Origin: Glutinoglossum americanum
Lineage: Eukaryota > Ascomycota > Geoglossomycetes > Geoglossales > Geoglossaceae
Direction of reading: 5' to 3'
NCBI GenBank assembly: GCA_020080175.1
Contig: JAGHQL010000058.1
Span: 1-64,000, forward strand
DNA: 64,000 bases
Part shown: piece after piece, positions 45,443 to 56,531 of the stretch
How the letters are laid out: each line of letters begins with the position of its first letter
How positions within the stretch are numbered: the stretch's first letter is position 1
Translations under genes and position numbers: made by a program
Notes under the pieces: model-generated
The model's database searches: none
Told to the model about the DNA's origin: nothing
Seen by the model: only the letters and a program-made list of their open reading frames with translations

Positions 45443-46411
45443 TTCGCTCCCTGTAATGCATGGTATTAGCTGGTACTATATTAACCAGGGGGTGTCTGCC
45501 GGTTGTATCGTGCCGCGGCTAGGGATCCCATGCATCAATGTGCAACTTTTGCCGTTTATATAGGGAAGGAGCCTGTGTGGTGCGTGTACCAGATAAACCG
45601 CAGCTCCAGGGTTGCCAGATTTTGGTATCTGCGATAAGATAGCCGATCCATGTCGCACTTGCATAGTCCTAGCTGCGTTTGGGACATTATAGGGCTTTGA
45701 GGATCGGCGAAGTCAAGCCTGGGTTATCTCCCTATGATCTATGATCCTTTGGGGTTATATTCCTTGTGGGGGTGATAAGGACGATGGATAAACCAGACTC
45801 ATAGGTGGCGGCGATTATGTTTGCTCTCTGTTCTCGTCGATCATCCAAGTCCGAGGGTGCACATCTGGGTGACTCCTTTGACTAGCTAATTTTTCGAGCA
45901 TCACTATATATCCCCATATTTCCTATTCACAAGTAGGACGGGTAGAGTTTGTAGAATAGAAACGCAACTGGCGAAAGGCATTATTTTGCAGCTCCTCCGA
46001 TTCGTGGAATACCGGCACGGACGCGGGTTGCTTACTGTGCCAATGGGTTGCTCCTATTGGCCTGAACCTCTTCGCGATATATATTCCCATTTGTCTGTTT
46101 TCGTTGACATACGGGATGGCCCATACCCAAAAACAATGCTGCAAAAAGCTCATTATCATTCACGGTTATTCGTACTAGCTTTCCTCTCTAACATAGTCCC
46201 TGGTGTCGGTGTCCCCAAACCCGCCCATCTCTCTAAATATTATGTATGTCCTGAAAGTAGCCTTCAAAGAAAGTATACCTCAGGATAGGACAGGAATTTA
46301 ATGGAAGAATGAGGAAATAATTGTTCGTCTATAGAAAAATTACCTTGCGGCGCTTCTCTACATTACTTTTCACCCTCCACATGACGGTTCACTAATCCAT
46401 CCATCCCCCGT
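45443..46411. other. Intergenic region between convergent genes
   Basis: About 970 bp between the GTPase stop and the ornithine decarboxylase stop. Nothing coding is supported. Confidence 0.5.
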
Positions 46412-47888
46412 CTAATCGAAACCCAAGAGAGCCGCCGCGCCGGGCTCGCTTGAGACGTACAAGACTTCATGATTGTCCGTGAAGCCATTGAAGCGAGTGG
46501 CTGAGCATTTGGTATACGCTACTCGAACCATGGGCTTTAGCGGGAATTCCCTGTTGAGCAAAACCAAAAACAAGGCAAGGGTATACAAACCTCCCATTTC
46601 CTCGAAGTAAATCCAATCGCCAATGTCAATTACCTCTGGGAATTCCGCCTTTTCCACGATAAGATCAATGCCATCACATGTCGGGCCCCAGATGGAATAC
46701 ACGGTAGCGGGACCTGTTCCGTACTTCTCTGAAGCTTCGCTCCCGTGCAGGAAACGTTTCCCACAACGTAAAATGCGTGGGACGGGATGTTGGTGGTCAA
46801 ACATGATGCTTGTAAAATTTCCGTAGATTCCGTCATTCAGGTAGAGCATATATGCAGAAGTTTGTGTTGTTGCATCCTCGATTGTGCGGCGTGCAATGAC
46901 GTTGCAAGCAAGAGTGAAGGCAGAAGCGACGTAGTACCGTCCGGGCTCCCCAATGACACGGATATTAGGGGGGAAGTAGTCATCGAGCGCTTGACTTAGC
47001 ACACAAGCCATAGGCTCGAACAAATCGCTACAGAATCCGCCGCCGACATCGAGTATCGCCATGCTGAATCCGACTTCGCTAGCCTGATCGAAGACGGCCC
47101 TGGAGTCCCGAACGGCCTTCAGGAACGCATTTGGATCGCTGGCTCCCGATCCGACATGGAAACTAACTCCCACGACATTCAGGCCCAGTTGCTTTGCTAG
47201 CTCCAGCAGACTTCTAGTGCAGTCAAGCGAAGCCCCGAATTTCAAGCTTAAACGGCACAAGCTTGACGTATCATCCGTTGCGATGCGAAGAAACAACTCT
47301 GCCTCTGGGAAGAACTGCTTCGTCTTGTACAGTTCGTCAGGGTTGTCGAAGGTCATCTTCCTCACACCCATTTTAGCTGCGTACCTCACATACGACTTGG
47401 TTTTACAGGGCTGAGCATAGATGATTCGTGAAGGATCAATACCCATATCAAGCACCTGCTGAATCTCGTTCTTTGAAGCACAATCGAACCCTGTGCCAAG
47501 TTCTGCTAGGAGGCGAACGACTTGAGGGTCGGGGTTGCACTTGATTGCTAACACAACCGTCAGGAAGTCTCTGGAAAGAAATCCGAGGGGGATGCCTACC
47601 GTAGAATGGCTTCACCCTCTTCAAATTCATCTTCCAGCGGATGTGTTGTCGGTAGACCTCGCCCAAATCAGCCACAAAGAACGCATCCTCATCCCCCGCA
47701 TCGCATTGATCGTGGTCGATGCTCTCAACGCGGTTCCTGAATACGTCGCTAATTAATTGCTCTGGTGTCTTCGTGCCATCCTTATAGCAATGGGCTCTTG
47801 CGTTCTTCCTCAAAATCGGATGAACCCCAGGAAGAACTGCTGGTATTGTTGTTTGAGTTTGGGTAGAAGCGTCAGACAACCGTGCCAT
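46412..47888 (-). CDS. SPE1: Ornithine decarboxylase
   Basis: PLP enzyme of fold type III that makes putrescine from ornithine, the committed step of polyamine synthesis; cytosolic homodimer. Three exons, 47600-47888, 46591-47547 and 46412-46518, give 450 residues. The PLP lysine lies in KPFYAIKCNPDP (about Lys99), spanning the first intron. Further motifs are GTGFDCASKNEIQ, IYAQPCKTKSY, FHVGSGASDPNAF, ILDVGGGF, the phosphate-binding GEPGRYYVASAF and the active-site Cys in WGPTCDGID. The second intron (46519-46590) is 72 nt with no in-frame stop; removing it restores the family sequence EEMGAYTKCSATRFNGF. The start is the first ATG in frame (47888). Fungal enzymes are controlled by antizyme; no antizyme gene is in the window. 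Confidence 0.96.
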
Positions 47889-49475
47889 TACCAAGCAGAA
47901 TGATCAATGAAGGTTTTATTTTAATCCGAATACTCCAAAGCCGCGTTATGGAGGATGAAAGCGTTCACACCCGATACCGATTTGGCGAGGTCCCCTCGAC
48001 TCTTCCTCAGAGAGAGGAAGAACCCCTGAGAACTTCCTATGCGGCAGCTGAAAGACTTCTGTCGGCGTCGGGGGCTGTGTATTCACGCTAAAGAGGAAAC
48101 GCCCAGGTCCGAAGGATGAGAACAGCAAGAGGAGGTGGAAGGTTGTTAAGGATGTCTCGGTGAGGGCGGGTGGACACAACTTGAAGGGACACTTGGGTCA
48201 AGGTTGACGGGGTCGTGTTGCCGGGTTCGCCTTTGAGAGGACCAAAGGCAGTCTCTTAGAATTTGCTTTTGAAAGTGCCGGAACTGATGGAAATGGGTGG
48301 TCGTCACGATTAACTGCTGCTCGATATGATTGAATAAACGCAGAAAGATGCAAGTGCGACAACGGGGAGGGGCGAATTATCGAAAATTTCGCGTTCACGC
48401 ACCGACTCTTTCCGATATCGCTAGGATGTGTAGGAGCGGCCAGAGGCTTTAAGCACAAGGAGGGCGTCAAAAAGAGTGAGACCCCGAATTCTTGGAGGAG
48501 TATCGGGTCCAACGTGTCAGGTTGTGGGTTGTGGAGGGGCGGGAGCGGGAGCGTTACGGTACAGGTTTGCTGTGACTGGCAAAAAAAGTTAAAAACTGTG
48601 GGTGTCGATGACACAACTTCGGTAAAGACCTTGGGAGCTGCACTAATGGCGTGCACCAGTTCCGATCACCTAAAATCCCTCAATCGCTCAATTCCCCACC
48701 CGTCAGTCAGCTCGGAGAGTGAGTTCCGCAGCAGAGCAACTGCATTGAGCCCCATTATCTGCATGCTCGGATGCGTCGAGCATGCCTTGTCCGCATTATG
48801 TGATCCCTGTGCCCTCCAAGGGCCAGTTGAACCGTTCTCCCGGGATAGTATTTCTGGTTGATCAATCGGCTCAGATAAGACTATCTAGATGAGGCATTAT
48901 TCAGATGTAGCCAATTACGATCTGGTTCCGAAAGAGAAGCAATAGGCCGATAGTCCTGGCGTTTGCGCCAGGGTAGGAGCCCAAAAGCCAAGAGTCGCTC
49001 GGTTGTTATCCTTTGCTTTGGATTTCCTCCATGGAAAGATTGTCGGGGCGAAAAGCAACGTTCAATATGCAAGGTCCAAATCATATGTTGGGAAAAGCAA
49101 TATGACCTTGGTTGAATATTTAATGCTGGTCGTCCTGGCTCGTCGTGATTATAGCTACAGCTTGCTCCCAAGTTGGTCTCGACGTTCACGCCGTGGTCGG
49201 CTCAGTTGGTCTCGACTTTCGCCTCCGAAAGTTCAGGACTCAAGATTAGGGCGGGGTGCCTCAAGGTGTGTCCTCGATGTCCTTGAGCTGGGAAGTTGTT
49301 ACGAAGCTGTCGTGGGCTTGGACTTCGAACACCCTGCCAGTGTACACATTGTCTAAACTAGGGGTTTAGTATAGGTTGATACTTTCCAAGCAGCGATCTT
49401 GCAGCTACCGAGATACGCAATGCCACAATGCAGCCTTCCGCGTGCATCTAGATACGTGGCACCGTTTTATTGAAT
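47889..49475. other. Long region upstream of ornithine decarboxylase
   Basis: About 1.6 kb between the decarboxylase start and the end of the methyltransferase gene. No coding region is supported; a Gly/Ser-poor antisense frame at 47882-48091 looks accidental. It probably includes the decarboxylase promoter and leader. Confidence 0.5.
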
Positions 49476-50618
49476 TCATATCCTCAGAGAATCACCGCTG
49501 TTTCTGGTTTGGAATATGTATATGTCGACGTTCTCCGAATCGTCAGAGAACCCAAGCTCCTCATCGCTGGGTAGAGGGATGGCCACATGGTCATTCTGGA
49601 TGAATCCAGACTCTGCAATATGTTCGAAAAAGATGGCCTCGCTGGAGTGCCGAACCTTCTGCGCGAGCAGAACCATTGCTCCGGGTGACCTTCTCGCCAG
49701 TGTAGCAAGTACACACACCAGCGACGGCATGCTGCTGGGATTATATGTGCAATCCGCTACCAAAATGAGGTCGAACTCTTTGCTAGAAATTGTGGTAGGA
49801 AGATCTTTTCCCCAGTCAAGGACCTCGAAATTGATAGTTGTATTGGGTGCTGGGCGAGCTGACAACATGTTCCGTTTGACGACGTCCATTGCTTCTGGCA
49901 GGTCGGTCAGAAGCATATCGCAATTCGGTAATGCCTGAGCAAGTCCGAGACCGACAATACCGCAGCCGGTTCCTAGCTCAATGCAATTTAAGCGTCTCTG
50001 CTTTGCTGTGGCAAGAGTCTCTCGTAGAGAAGCCACATCAATCGCACCAGCGGTGATACCGGCATCAAGGAATGACATCAATATCAGACCCGCATCCCTG
50101 GGAGATATTTATTAGCATTGCCTGGCAAATCCTCCTCAAGTCTCATACCAGATATGGCGAGCGATACTTTCTCCTGTCTCCTCCCAAATAGTCAACGTTT
50201 TACCATTTGAAGATAAAAACCTTCTCTCTACCATGCACTCGATGGTGCTTTTACCCAAGAGACACAGGGTCTCGCTCCAAGCGGAGACGATATAATTTCC
50301 GGCATTACTTAGGTATTCACATGAATCATCCCCATTCTGGTACTTCGCAGCAATATGCAATTTCATTGGGTATGCTGTGATATCGCCGACATTAACGTCA
50401 ACAAGAAGATTCCGCATGCCTGCTCGCCATTGATGAACTTTGTAGCCCATCGACTCGCCATCTTTGTCTCGTACTAGATTGGCAGCTATAGTGACATCCT
50501 TAGAACAGAAGGACTCGCCAAGATCGGAAGTAATTGTGATTAGGGCGGTGATGGTTGATGAATCTTGCTTTCTGGGATATGAGCACCTTGGGTATTTGAG
50601 GAACCTGATGTAACGCAT
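49476..50618 (-). CDS. METTL21-like protein methyltransferase
   Basis: Class I SAM-dependent methyltransferase of the METTL21/lysine-methyltransferase group. Two exons, 50149-50618 and 49476-50097, give 363 residues. The N-terminal 150 residues (MRYIRFLKYP start) are a mixed domain that ends in the family's IWDAGLILMSFLD segment, formed across the intron. Motif I is ELGTGCGIVGLGLAQ, followed by acidic LLTDLPEAM, then DWGKDLP, and the LILVADCTYNPSSMPSLV strand-loop typical of this group. Relatives methylate lysines on translation factors, chaperones or other proteins; the target here cannot be deduced. Some databases call such proteins nicotinamide N-methyltransferase-like, which I think is less apt. 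Confidence 0.88.
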
Positions 50619-50929
50619 AACCTGTCGATTCCTAGAGTCGGGTTCGAACCAGTTAGGCCCGATGTTCTAGATCTGATTATGTACACGGTATGCAAGAGTT
50701 GCAATGATGGGATGAAGTTCGGGGGAGTGCGCTGTAAATATGACTTGGCTGTAAGTCAGGTGATCGACGGAATACGAATCGAGGCTGCGCACCCGGTTTC
50801 AAGGAGCTCAATGAACGATTCCGTGATCTCTCCAACGCATTATCGGCGACAGGAGCCCAATTACCTGGTGTCTCACTATTCGCTACTCCCTCTTATCGCG
50901 ATAATTCGAGGACTTTCCCAGCAGTAGAG
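50619..50929. promoter_or_regulatory. Divergent intergenic region
   Basis: About 310 bp between the methyltransferase start and the start of the next plus-strand gene. A TTCGAA stretch resembles a tRNA T-loop but has no matching stems. Confidence 0.5.
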
Positions 50930-52411
50930 ATGCTCACCGATCCCCGCATCCGACAAACCTGGAATCAACTCTCCCAAAATCTCGAGTCCGCAAACGAGTC
51001 CGCGCAAGCAAACCTCTGGACATTCTCCCAATACTACCTCGCACCGTGTGTCGCCTCGTTGGGCGCTTGCATACGTTCCTGCACCGGGCCATGTTTCCCA
51101 GCCCGCGATGAGCGGCTGCGCCGCAATCGTAGAGTGAGGGGCAGGGCTGAGAACAGCTTTGATTTCTACGACGACTGGGATGACGAAAATGACGCGAGCG
51201 GTGGAATCCTGGGCTGGGGGAACGATGAGTTGGACAGGTTGCTAGCAGGTTCAAACGCCCACGGTGGAACTGTTGTGGACGGCCAGCCTGGGCGTTACCG
51301 GACGATGAGTTATGGGGCACGAAAAGGAGATAGAATACCAGGCGCACGCAGGAAAAGCGCAGTTCCACCTCACGACGGTGGCCCGGATCCAACGATCATA
51401 CCAAATACGTCTGCATTTGGCTTCCTAGGACGATTGCCCTGGAAGATTGGCGGAAAGGGCTTGAAGTACAAGCCCTCCGCCGCGGATTTACAGGAACATC
51501 CTGGCGCCCATAGAGTTACAGAGGAGGAGCAAGAGCCGTTAGTTGAGGATGCCGAAGAGGCCTCGTTCACTGGACGAAAGCGCACCAGGATACGGAGCAA
51601 CACCGCCAACTCGGGCTCTACTACCGACTCGTTCCGCTCTCGCGGAGACCTCTTCCCAAGCGAAGATGAAGACGACGCCGTCCCCCTGGACGACGAATTC
51701 GCCATGGCGCTTGAGCAGCAGCGCCGCCAACACTCCACCGATGAAGCCAGTAGCGGAAAGACGGGAGGGAAACGCCCCTCCCTCTCAAGAACCACAACGT
51801 CTCGAACCGCTTCGTCCAACCACACGAACAAGAGGCGGCGACGACGCGGCAGCAGCTCAGTAGTTTCTCTAACTAGTCCCCATTCAGACATTATCCCGGG
51901 GGGGGACAACTTCTTATTCCCACCCTCAGTGGCAGATCTCCGCAGGGAAGAGGAACAAGTCCAGAAAGAAGAGGAGCGGGAAGTGGAACGGAAACGCGAA
52001 GCGGCATATAAACTTGCCCTGAAATGCGGGCTGACTGTCGAGGACGACGTCGCTTCCATCGAGGTATATCTCTGACCCCCTAAGTGGTAAAAAAAATATA
52101 TATGACTTATAGACCATGGGCTAACTTATTCGTTCTTTTCTTTCCAGCAACCACTCCACAGACCCAACCACCGATCCGAAGAATCAAAGACACCCCAAGA
52201 CCCCCTTTCCCCAGCTGTGCACACCCCCGCATCACCATCCCAACTCCAACCTCCAGTCCCAGAACTAGACTCCGCACTCCCCTCACCGGCACCAGAAAAA
52301 CCACAACCCAACCACCAACAACGAGCATTCATCCCCGCGCGCCTCCCCCACTTCTCAGATCCCGACCCCCCGCCGGCATCCCCGCCTCCCGCTCATTCCG
52401 AACCCCCTTAA
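50930..52411 (+). CDS. Uncharacterised 465-residue fungal protein with Cys-rich N-terminal patch
   Basis: Two exons, 50930-52063 and 52148-52411. The N-terminal 65 residues look structured and include the Cys cluster YLAPCVASLGACIRSCTGPC, a good candidate for palmitoylation and membrane attachment because no true membrane span is present. A conserved-looking acidic block follows (FDFYDDWDDENDASGGILGW). The middle has basic and Ser-rich regions and LGRLPWKIGGKGLKYKPSAA. Residues about 345-375 form a Glu/Arg helix (RREEEQVQKEEEREVERKRE). The second exon codes a Pro-rich tail. I do not recognise a family, though the mosaic of short conserved blocks suggests a real, constrained protein. Confidence 0.8.
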
Positions 52412-52907
52412 AGATAGGGATAACGACTCTGTCACCATTAGCTACTTAGCCGTCTTGTATAGAATAATGTCTGTCTCCCTCTCTTTCATCTATTCCTTCC
52501 ATTTTCTCTTATAATATTATGGGGAAAAAGGAAATGGGATATAGGGTATGGATGTAATAATGAATGAGGGAAAAAAGAAAACGATCATGATACGAATATG
52601 GAGGGATTTTTTTTTTCAAAAGAGAAAACCATAGCGAGGATGTTTCTGTTTTTTATTTTTCGAGATGAAAGGCTCTAGGCGCTATGGCATAATTGTCCAA
52701 GTCTTAAATAATCCCTGTTTTGTTGATTTTTGTAAGAGGAACGTTGGGGGAGACATTTGTGTAAATGTTTCCATTTATTCTCCCTAAAAGAAGGATGCCG
52801 TTCTTTTCCTCAAATTCCTACAACTAGGACAAGTTTTCAGCCGGGGGGGGGGGAATCTAAAGGGATGAGGTAACGTCCCATTCGCACGAAAAATAAAACG
52901 GGAAAGG
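52412..52907. other. Intergenic region between convergent genes
   Basis: About 500 bp with AT-rich runs, including a T-run near 52609 and a G-run near 52843. Holds two 3' ends; no gene seen. Confidence 0.5.
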
Positions 52908-54801
52908 TCACGAGTCTCCCTTATCAAAAATCTCGAACCTCACACTCTCCACATCCAACGTCTCTGTATCTAACAGGATTACCTCGCCCGTCTCCTTGAA
53001 CCTCGGTACGGCAATCAACCTCACCGTCTGCCCCGCGGGGCCAGATATGAGCGCTGTCTCGAAGCGCGGTTGGTTGCCTACGAAGAAGACGTGTGGACAC
53101 TCCTCTAGAACGAATTGGTCTTTGTCCTGGAAAGGATAGCACCCTGTGATCTCGTATTAGTACACGCAGTGCACGTTTTTTGGAGAGAAGGAAATGCGGA
53201 AGCCATACACAGAGTGTCCGGCGCGGTAGGCGCCACGCACCGCCATCTTAACATTCTCTCCATCATCGCCAATCTATCATCCCCTTCCACATACTTAAAA
53301 ATATCGTCCACCGGCTGCCCCCCGGTCCCCAACATCCTCCATCCATCCACATCACCCTCCCAAGGGTTCGTCGCTGAGTGAAACCAATCAGGCAACTCAG
53401 CCTGTGGCTGGCCTGGCGGGGCAGCATACGCGCGGCTCAGCGGGAACATGGCAGCATGGATGGGTTGTTGTGGCAACGAGACGTTCGCCGGGTCAGTGGC
53501 GCCCGGGATCAGGGTGATGGGGACGGATGGCAGGAGAGTCGAGAGGAGGTTATCAAGGTGCGACGTCGGAGCAGGGTTGTAGGCGGAGGAATCGTAGCCA
53601 TATTTCTTGCTGTGCTTCTTCCCGGCTAGTTCGTCGCGCGAGGGGATCGGCGCGGCTTCGGCTAGGGAGTTACCGGCCAGGATGAGCCGTGATATCTTGC
53701 TTACGGCAGCTTGCTCGCTCTCGCCAGACGCTTCGCCGAGAAGCCATTCCATGAAAATGTCGTTGCGGAGGCCCTCGGCTTCGTCACCTTTGATGCCGAG
53801 TCCACTCAGAATTGCCACCTTTGTGCCATCGGGTCTCGCCTCTCTCGATTTCGTGCTAGCGCCTTTGGTAGCGGCGTTGATATCATCGCGCTCCCATCGT
53901 TGGGGCTGGCGCGGCAGATCAGGGAATCTCATGTCAACGACGTCAAAGTCGCCATTTGCATTCTCTGTACCCATGACAGCGATGATGCATCCCGTCACTA
54001 GTATCTCTCCTTCAAGTGCAGCGCCAGTGAGGCGCAGGCGACCAGATACATCCTCCAGCATCATCCGGTGGCTTCCATCCGAAGATATGTATTTTTCGCG
54101 AGGTGCAGGGGCAGATATCCAGTGCTGTGAGACCAAGTAAGGTCAGCGATTGGTATGGGGTAATGTATTTCGAACATTCGGTGGTGGACGTACGTCTTTC
54201 GAGATGTCATCGAGAATATTTGGTTTCAACGGCATGTCCATGTACACTGTACCCGCAACCCAGCACAGTTCACCCTGTCGCACATCGAGAACCCTCTCCA
54301 CTCGTCGCACGAGCTCTCCACCGATCTGTTAACCGCCAGCAAAATAAAACACATCAGCCATGCCAATTCAAAGACACACTGTCACACAGAAGCCACGCGT
54401 TGAGTAGAATTATCCTTTGATGCATTTGCATGCACTATCACAATCGCAGTCGTCCGTACCTGAAAGCCATCCCAAGCCTCGGCGGCTACATCCTCCACCG
54501 ACGGTTTGAGCTTTGCCAAGCGCAGGAAATACAAGTCGGCATATTGTTGCTGGTAGTGCTTCTCGGCATCTAGGTGGAAGGTTTGAAGGGGATTGTAGGA
54601 CGAGGGAGCACGAGCGATGACAGGATATTCACGACCTCTAACCGGTTTTGTTTGGTGTCCAAGTAGTTAGAAATCGCGACAGATTAAAAAAAAAAAAGAA
54701 AAAATGGCCCGGATCAATTTAGAAGTGTCCGAGGAAGGGTTAACTAACGATGGATCCCTGAGAAAACCATCTCCGCCATCATCTCCTCGATCGGTGGCCA
54801 T
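52908..54801 (-). CDS. POL31: DNA polymerase delta small subunit (Pol31/Cdc1/POLD2)
   Basis: Essential B-subunit that ties the catalytic subunit of DNA polymerase delta to its other parts in nuclear replication. Five exons, 54749-54801, 54460-54637, 54194-54325, 53209-54124 and 52908-53143, give 504 residues. The N-terminal OB-like part includes YNPLQTFHLDAEKHYQQQYA and GTVYMDMPLKPNIL. The inactive calcineurin-like phosphoesterase domain shows VAILSGLGIKGD, RLILAGNS, ITLIPGATDPANVSLPQQP and the family hallmark HSATNPW. The C-terminus contains CPHVFFVGNQPRFET and ends EIFDKGDS. Exon joins were set by reading phase; all sums give whole codons. The first exon encodes only a short acidic start. 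Confidence 0.95.
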
Positions 54802-56095
54802 GGTCGAATGCAATCAATCAGACTGGCCGGTTTCACTCCTCAACAAATTAGAACCGGAGAATGGGACCGACGCCGCATGAGCCGATTAGGGCAAAAGGAG
54901 GGGAAGAGCCGCGTGTACATACAAAGCACAGATATACATAGTGGTCTAGAAGCGAGAGGAGCGAGAGGCTGAGAATCTCTGCAACGGTAACATGCTGTCA
55001 GGTCCCTGTGCCAAGAGAGAACGACAGAGAACGACAAGGGCGTCCAAAGCGAAGCAGCAGCTCCAACGCCACTGGAGGAGTAGACTAAGCGAGTCTACTG
55101 CTCCCACCTCTTGGCTGCGTCGGTTGTCTCACCTGCGCACCACTACGAAAAAGGCGACTTGGCTTGTCTGGGCATCGAACTCTGCTGCCCCGACAACCAC
55201 GCAATTCAACATTCAACAGCCCATCGATCGGTGATTCACCTGTTAAAAATAACAACATGGACCCGGCCCATTTCAACAAACCGTCGTCACGCACACCGGC
55301 AGAGGCTAGGACTCCATCCAGCTCCTCCGTAAAACCTTACGCGTAGCAGACAGAACATGGCTCACCGTCCACAGAAGAGGCGACGTGCGTTGTCTTATGC
55401 TGTAATAGTATGTCTCTCTCTCTGTCCGCCCTTGTCACAGCCTAAATCAAACAAGAAAAACGCCACCGACCTCCCACACCAACCATCCAGCGGAAGGAGA
55501 TGAAAAAGAAGGGGAAAAGAAAAAAAAAAAAACGGGAGGAACATCGCGGTTTAGGATCGGTCGGCATGGAAACATCCATGAGACTTCCAAACCAAGAGAA
55601 AACTTCACAAGCTTTTTTTGCTTGGGCTTCCACCATGCTCGATCCATTGGTTGCCACAGCCTCCCCCATGAACTGATAGTTTTTCTTTTCTACAGCGGAC
55701 ATGGAGAGTGGTGCAAGTGCATTCCGAATTGTTGGGTTCGGCTGGCCCTCGCCATGACGGAGCATTTTCGCCCAGCCTTCTTTTCCCGTCCCTGTGCGGC
55801 GGCATGTATTGGGCACTAGCGCGTAGCCCCCTGTCCCGTTGCTCAGCAGCGAACGTAGCTGCATGCCTGGCCCACAGATCGGGCGATCTGTTGTGGGTGC
55901 TGTTTAAAAAGGGCTCTGCTGCTCTTCTCGGCCTCTTTCTGCTCTCTCACCCTCTTACAGCCGAGCCAAAAGCACAAGGACCATATAAGAGCTTCCTCTC
56001 AGAGTCTTACTGTCTCCAACCGTCTTTTGTCAACATCGAAAGTCTCCAATTCGAATCTAGACCTTCAAAAGCCAAATCCTACAGTAATCCTCGCA
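54802..56095. promoter_or_regulatory. Divergent intergenic region
   Basis: About 1.3 kb between the Pol31 start and the small secreted protein. It contains A-rich runs (near 55517-55532) and pyrimidine-rich stretches. Frames on either strand lack domains. Confidence 0.5.
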
Positions 56096-56531
56096 ATGGC
56101 ATACACCAACACCCTCTTCGTGATCGCCGTCCTCTCTGTCTTCTTCTGCGTCCTGGTCACTGCTCAGACCGCCAGCGGTGGTCTTGTGCCGGCTGCCAAT
56201 ACGACTTCGGTCGCCTAGTAAGCTCATCTTTCGGTCGAAAGTTTCCTTGTACTAATTCGCTCGTAATCAGCTCTGCTCCTACCGCCCCCAGGACTACCTC
56301 TAAGGCCGGATCAACTGCCACCGCCAGCGCCGGCAGCAGCGGAACGTCGGCGACTCGTGCAGCTTCCCCTTCATCTTCATCTTCATCGGCTGCTGGTGCC
56401 CAAGATGTTGCTGGAATTGTCACCACACTATTCGGTGCTATAGTGGCTGTAAGTTTTCCGAAGTTTTATGTTTGAAATTAGTCACTTGTGCTCAATTAAC
56501 ATTTCTTTAGGCCATCATTGCTGCTTTTTAA
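56096..56531 (+). CDS. Small secreted Ser/Ala/Thr-rich protein, possible GPI anchor
   Basis: Three exons, 56096-56217, 56271-56448 and 56511-56531, give 106 residues. The N-terminus is a signal peptide (MAYTNTLFVIAVLSVFFCVL then VTAQ, cleavage near residue 23). The mature part is rich in Ser, Ala, Thr and Gly (TSKAGSTATASAGSSGTSAT, then a run of Ser). The C-terminus is hydrophobic (VAGIVTTLFGAIVA then AIIAAF), which is formed across the last intron and fits a GPI-attachment signal with a small-residue site just before it. Likely a short cell-surface mannoprotein. No domain is present. It also overlaps a longer spurious frame. Confidence 0.75.

Noticed and set aside
50645-50672. GGTTCGAACC stretch resembling a tRNA T-arm
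   Set aside because: On neither strand do the flanks form the 5-bp T stem, and no acceptor, D or anticodon arm is visible at the right spacing.
55708-56475. 255-residue plus-strand frame
   Set aside because: It overlaps the spliced secreted-protein gene in another frame, reads through its introns and has no domain of its own.
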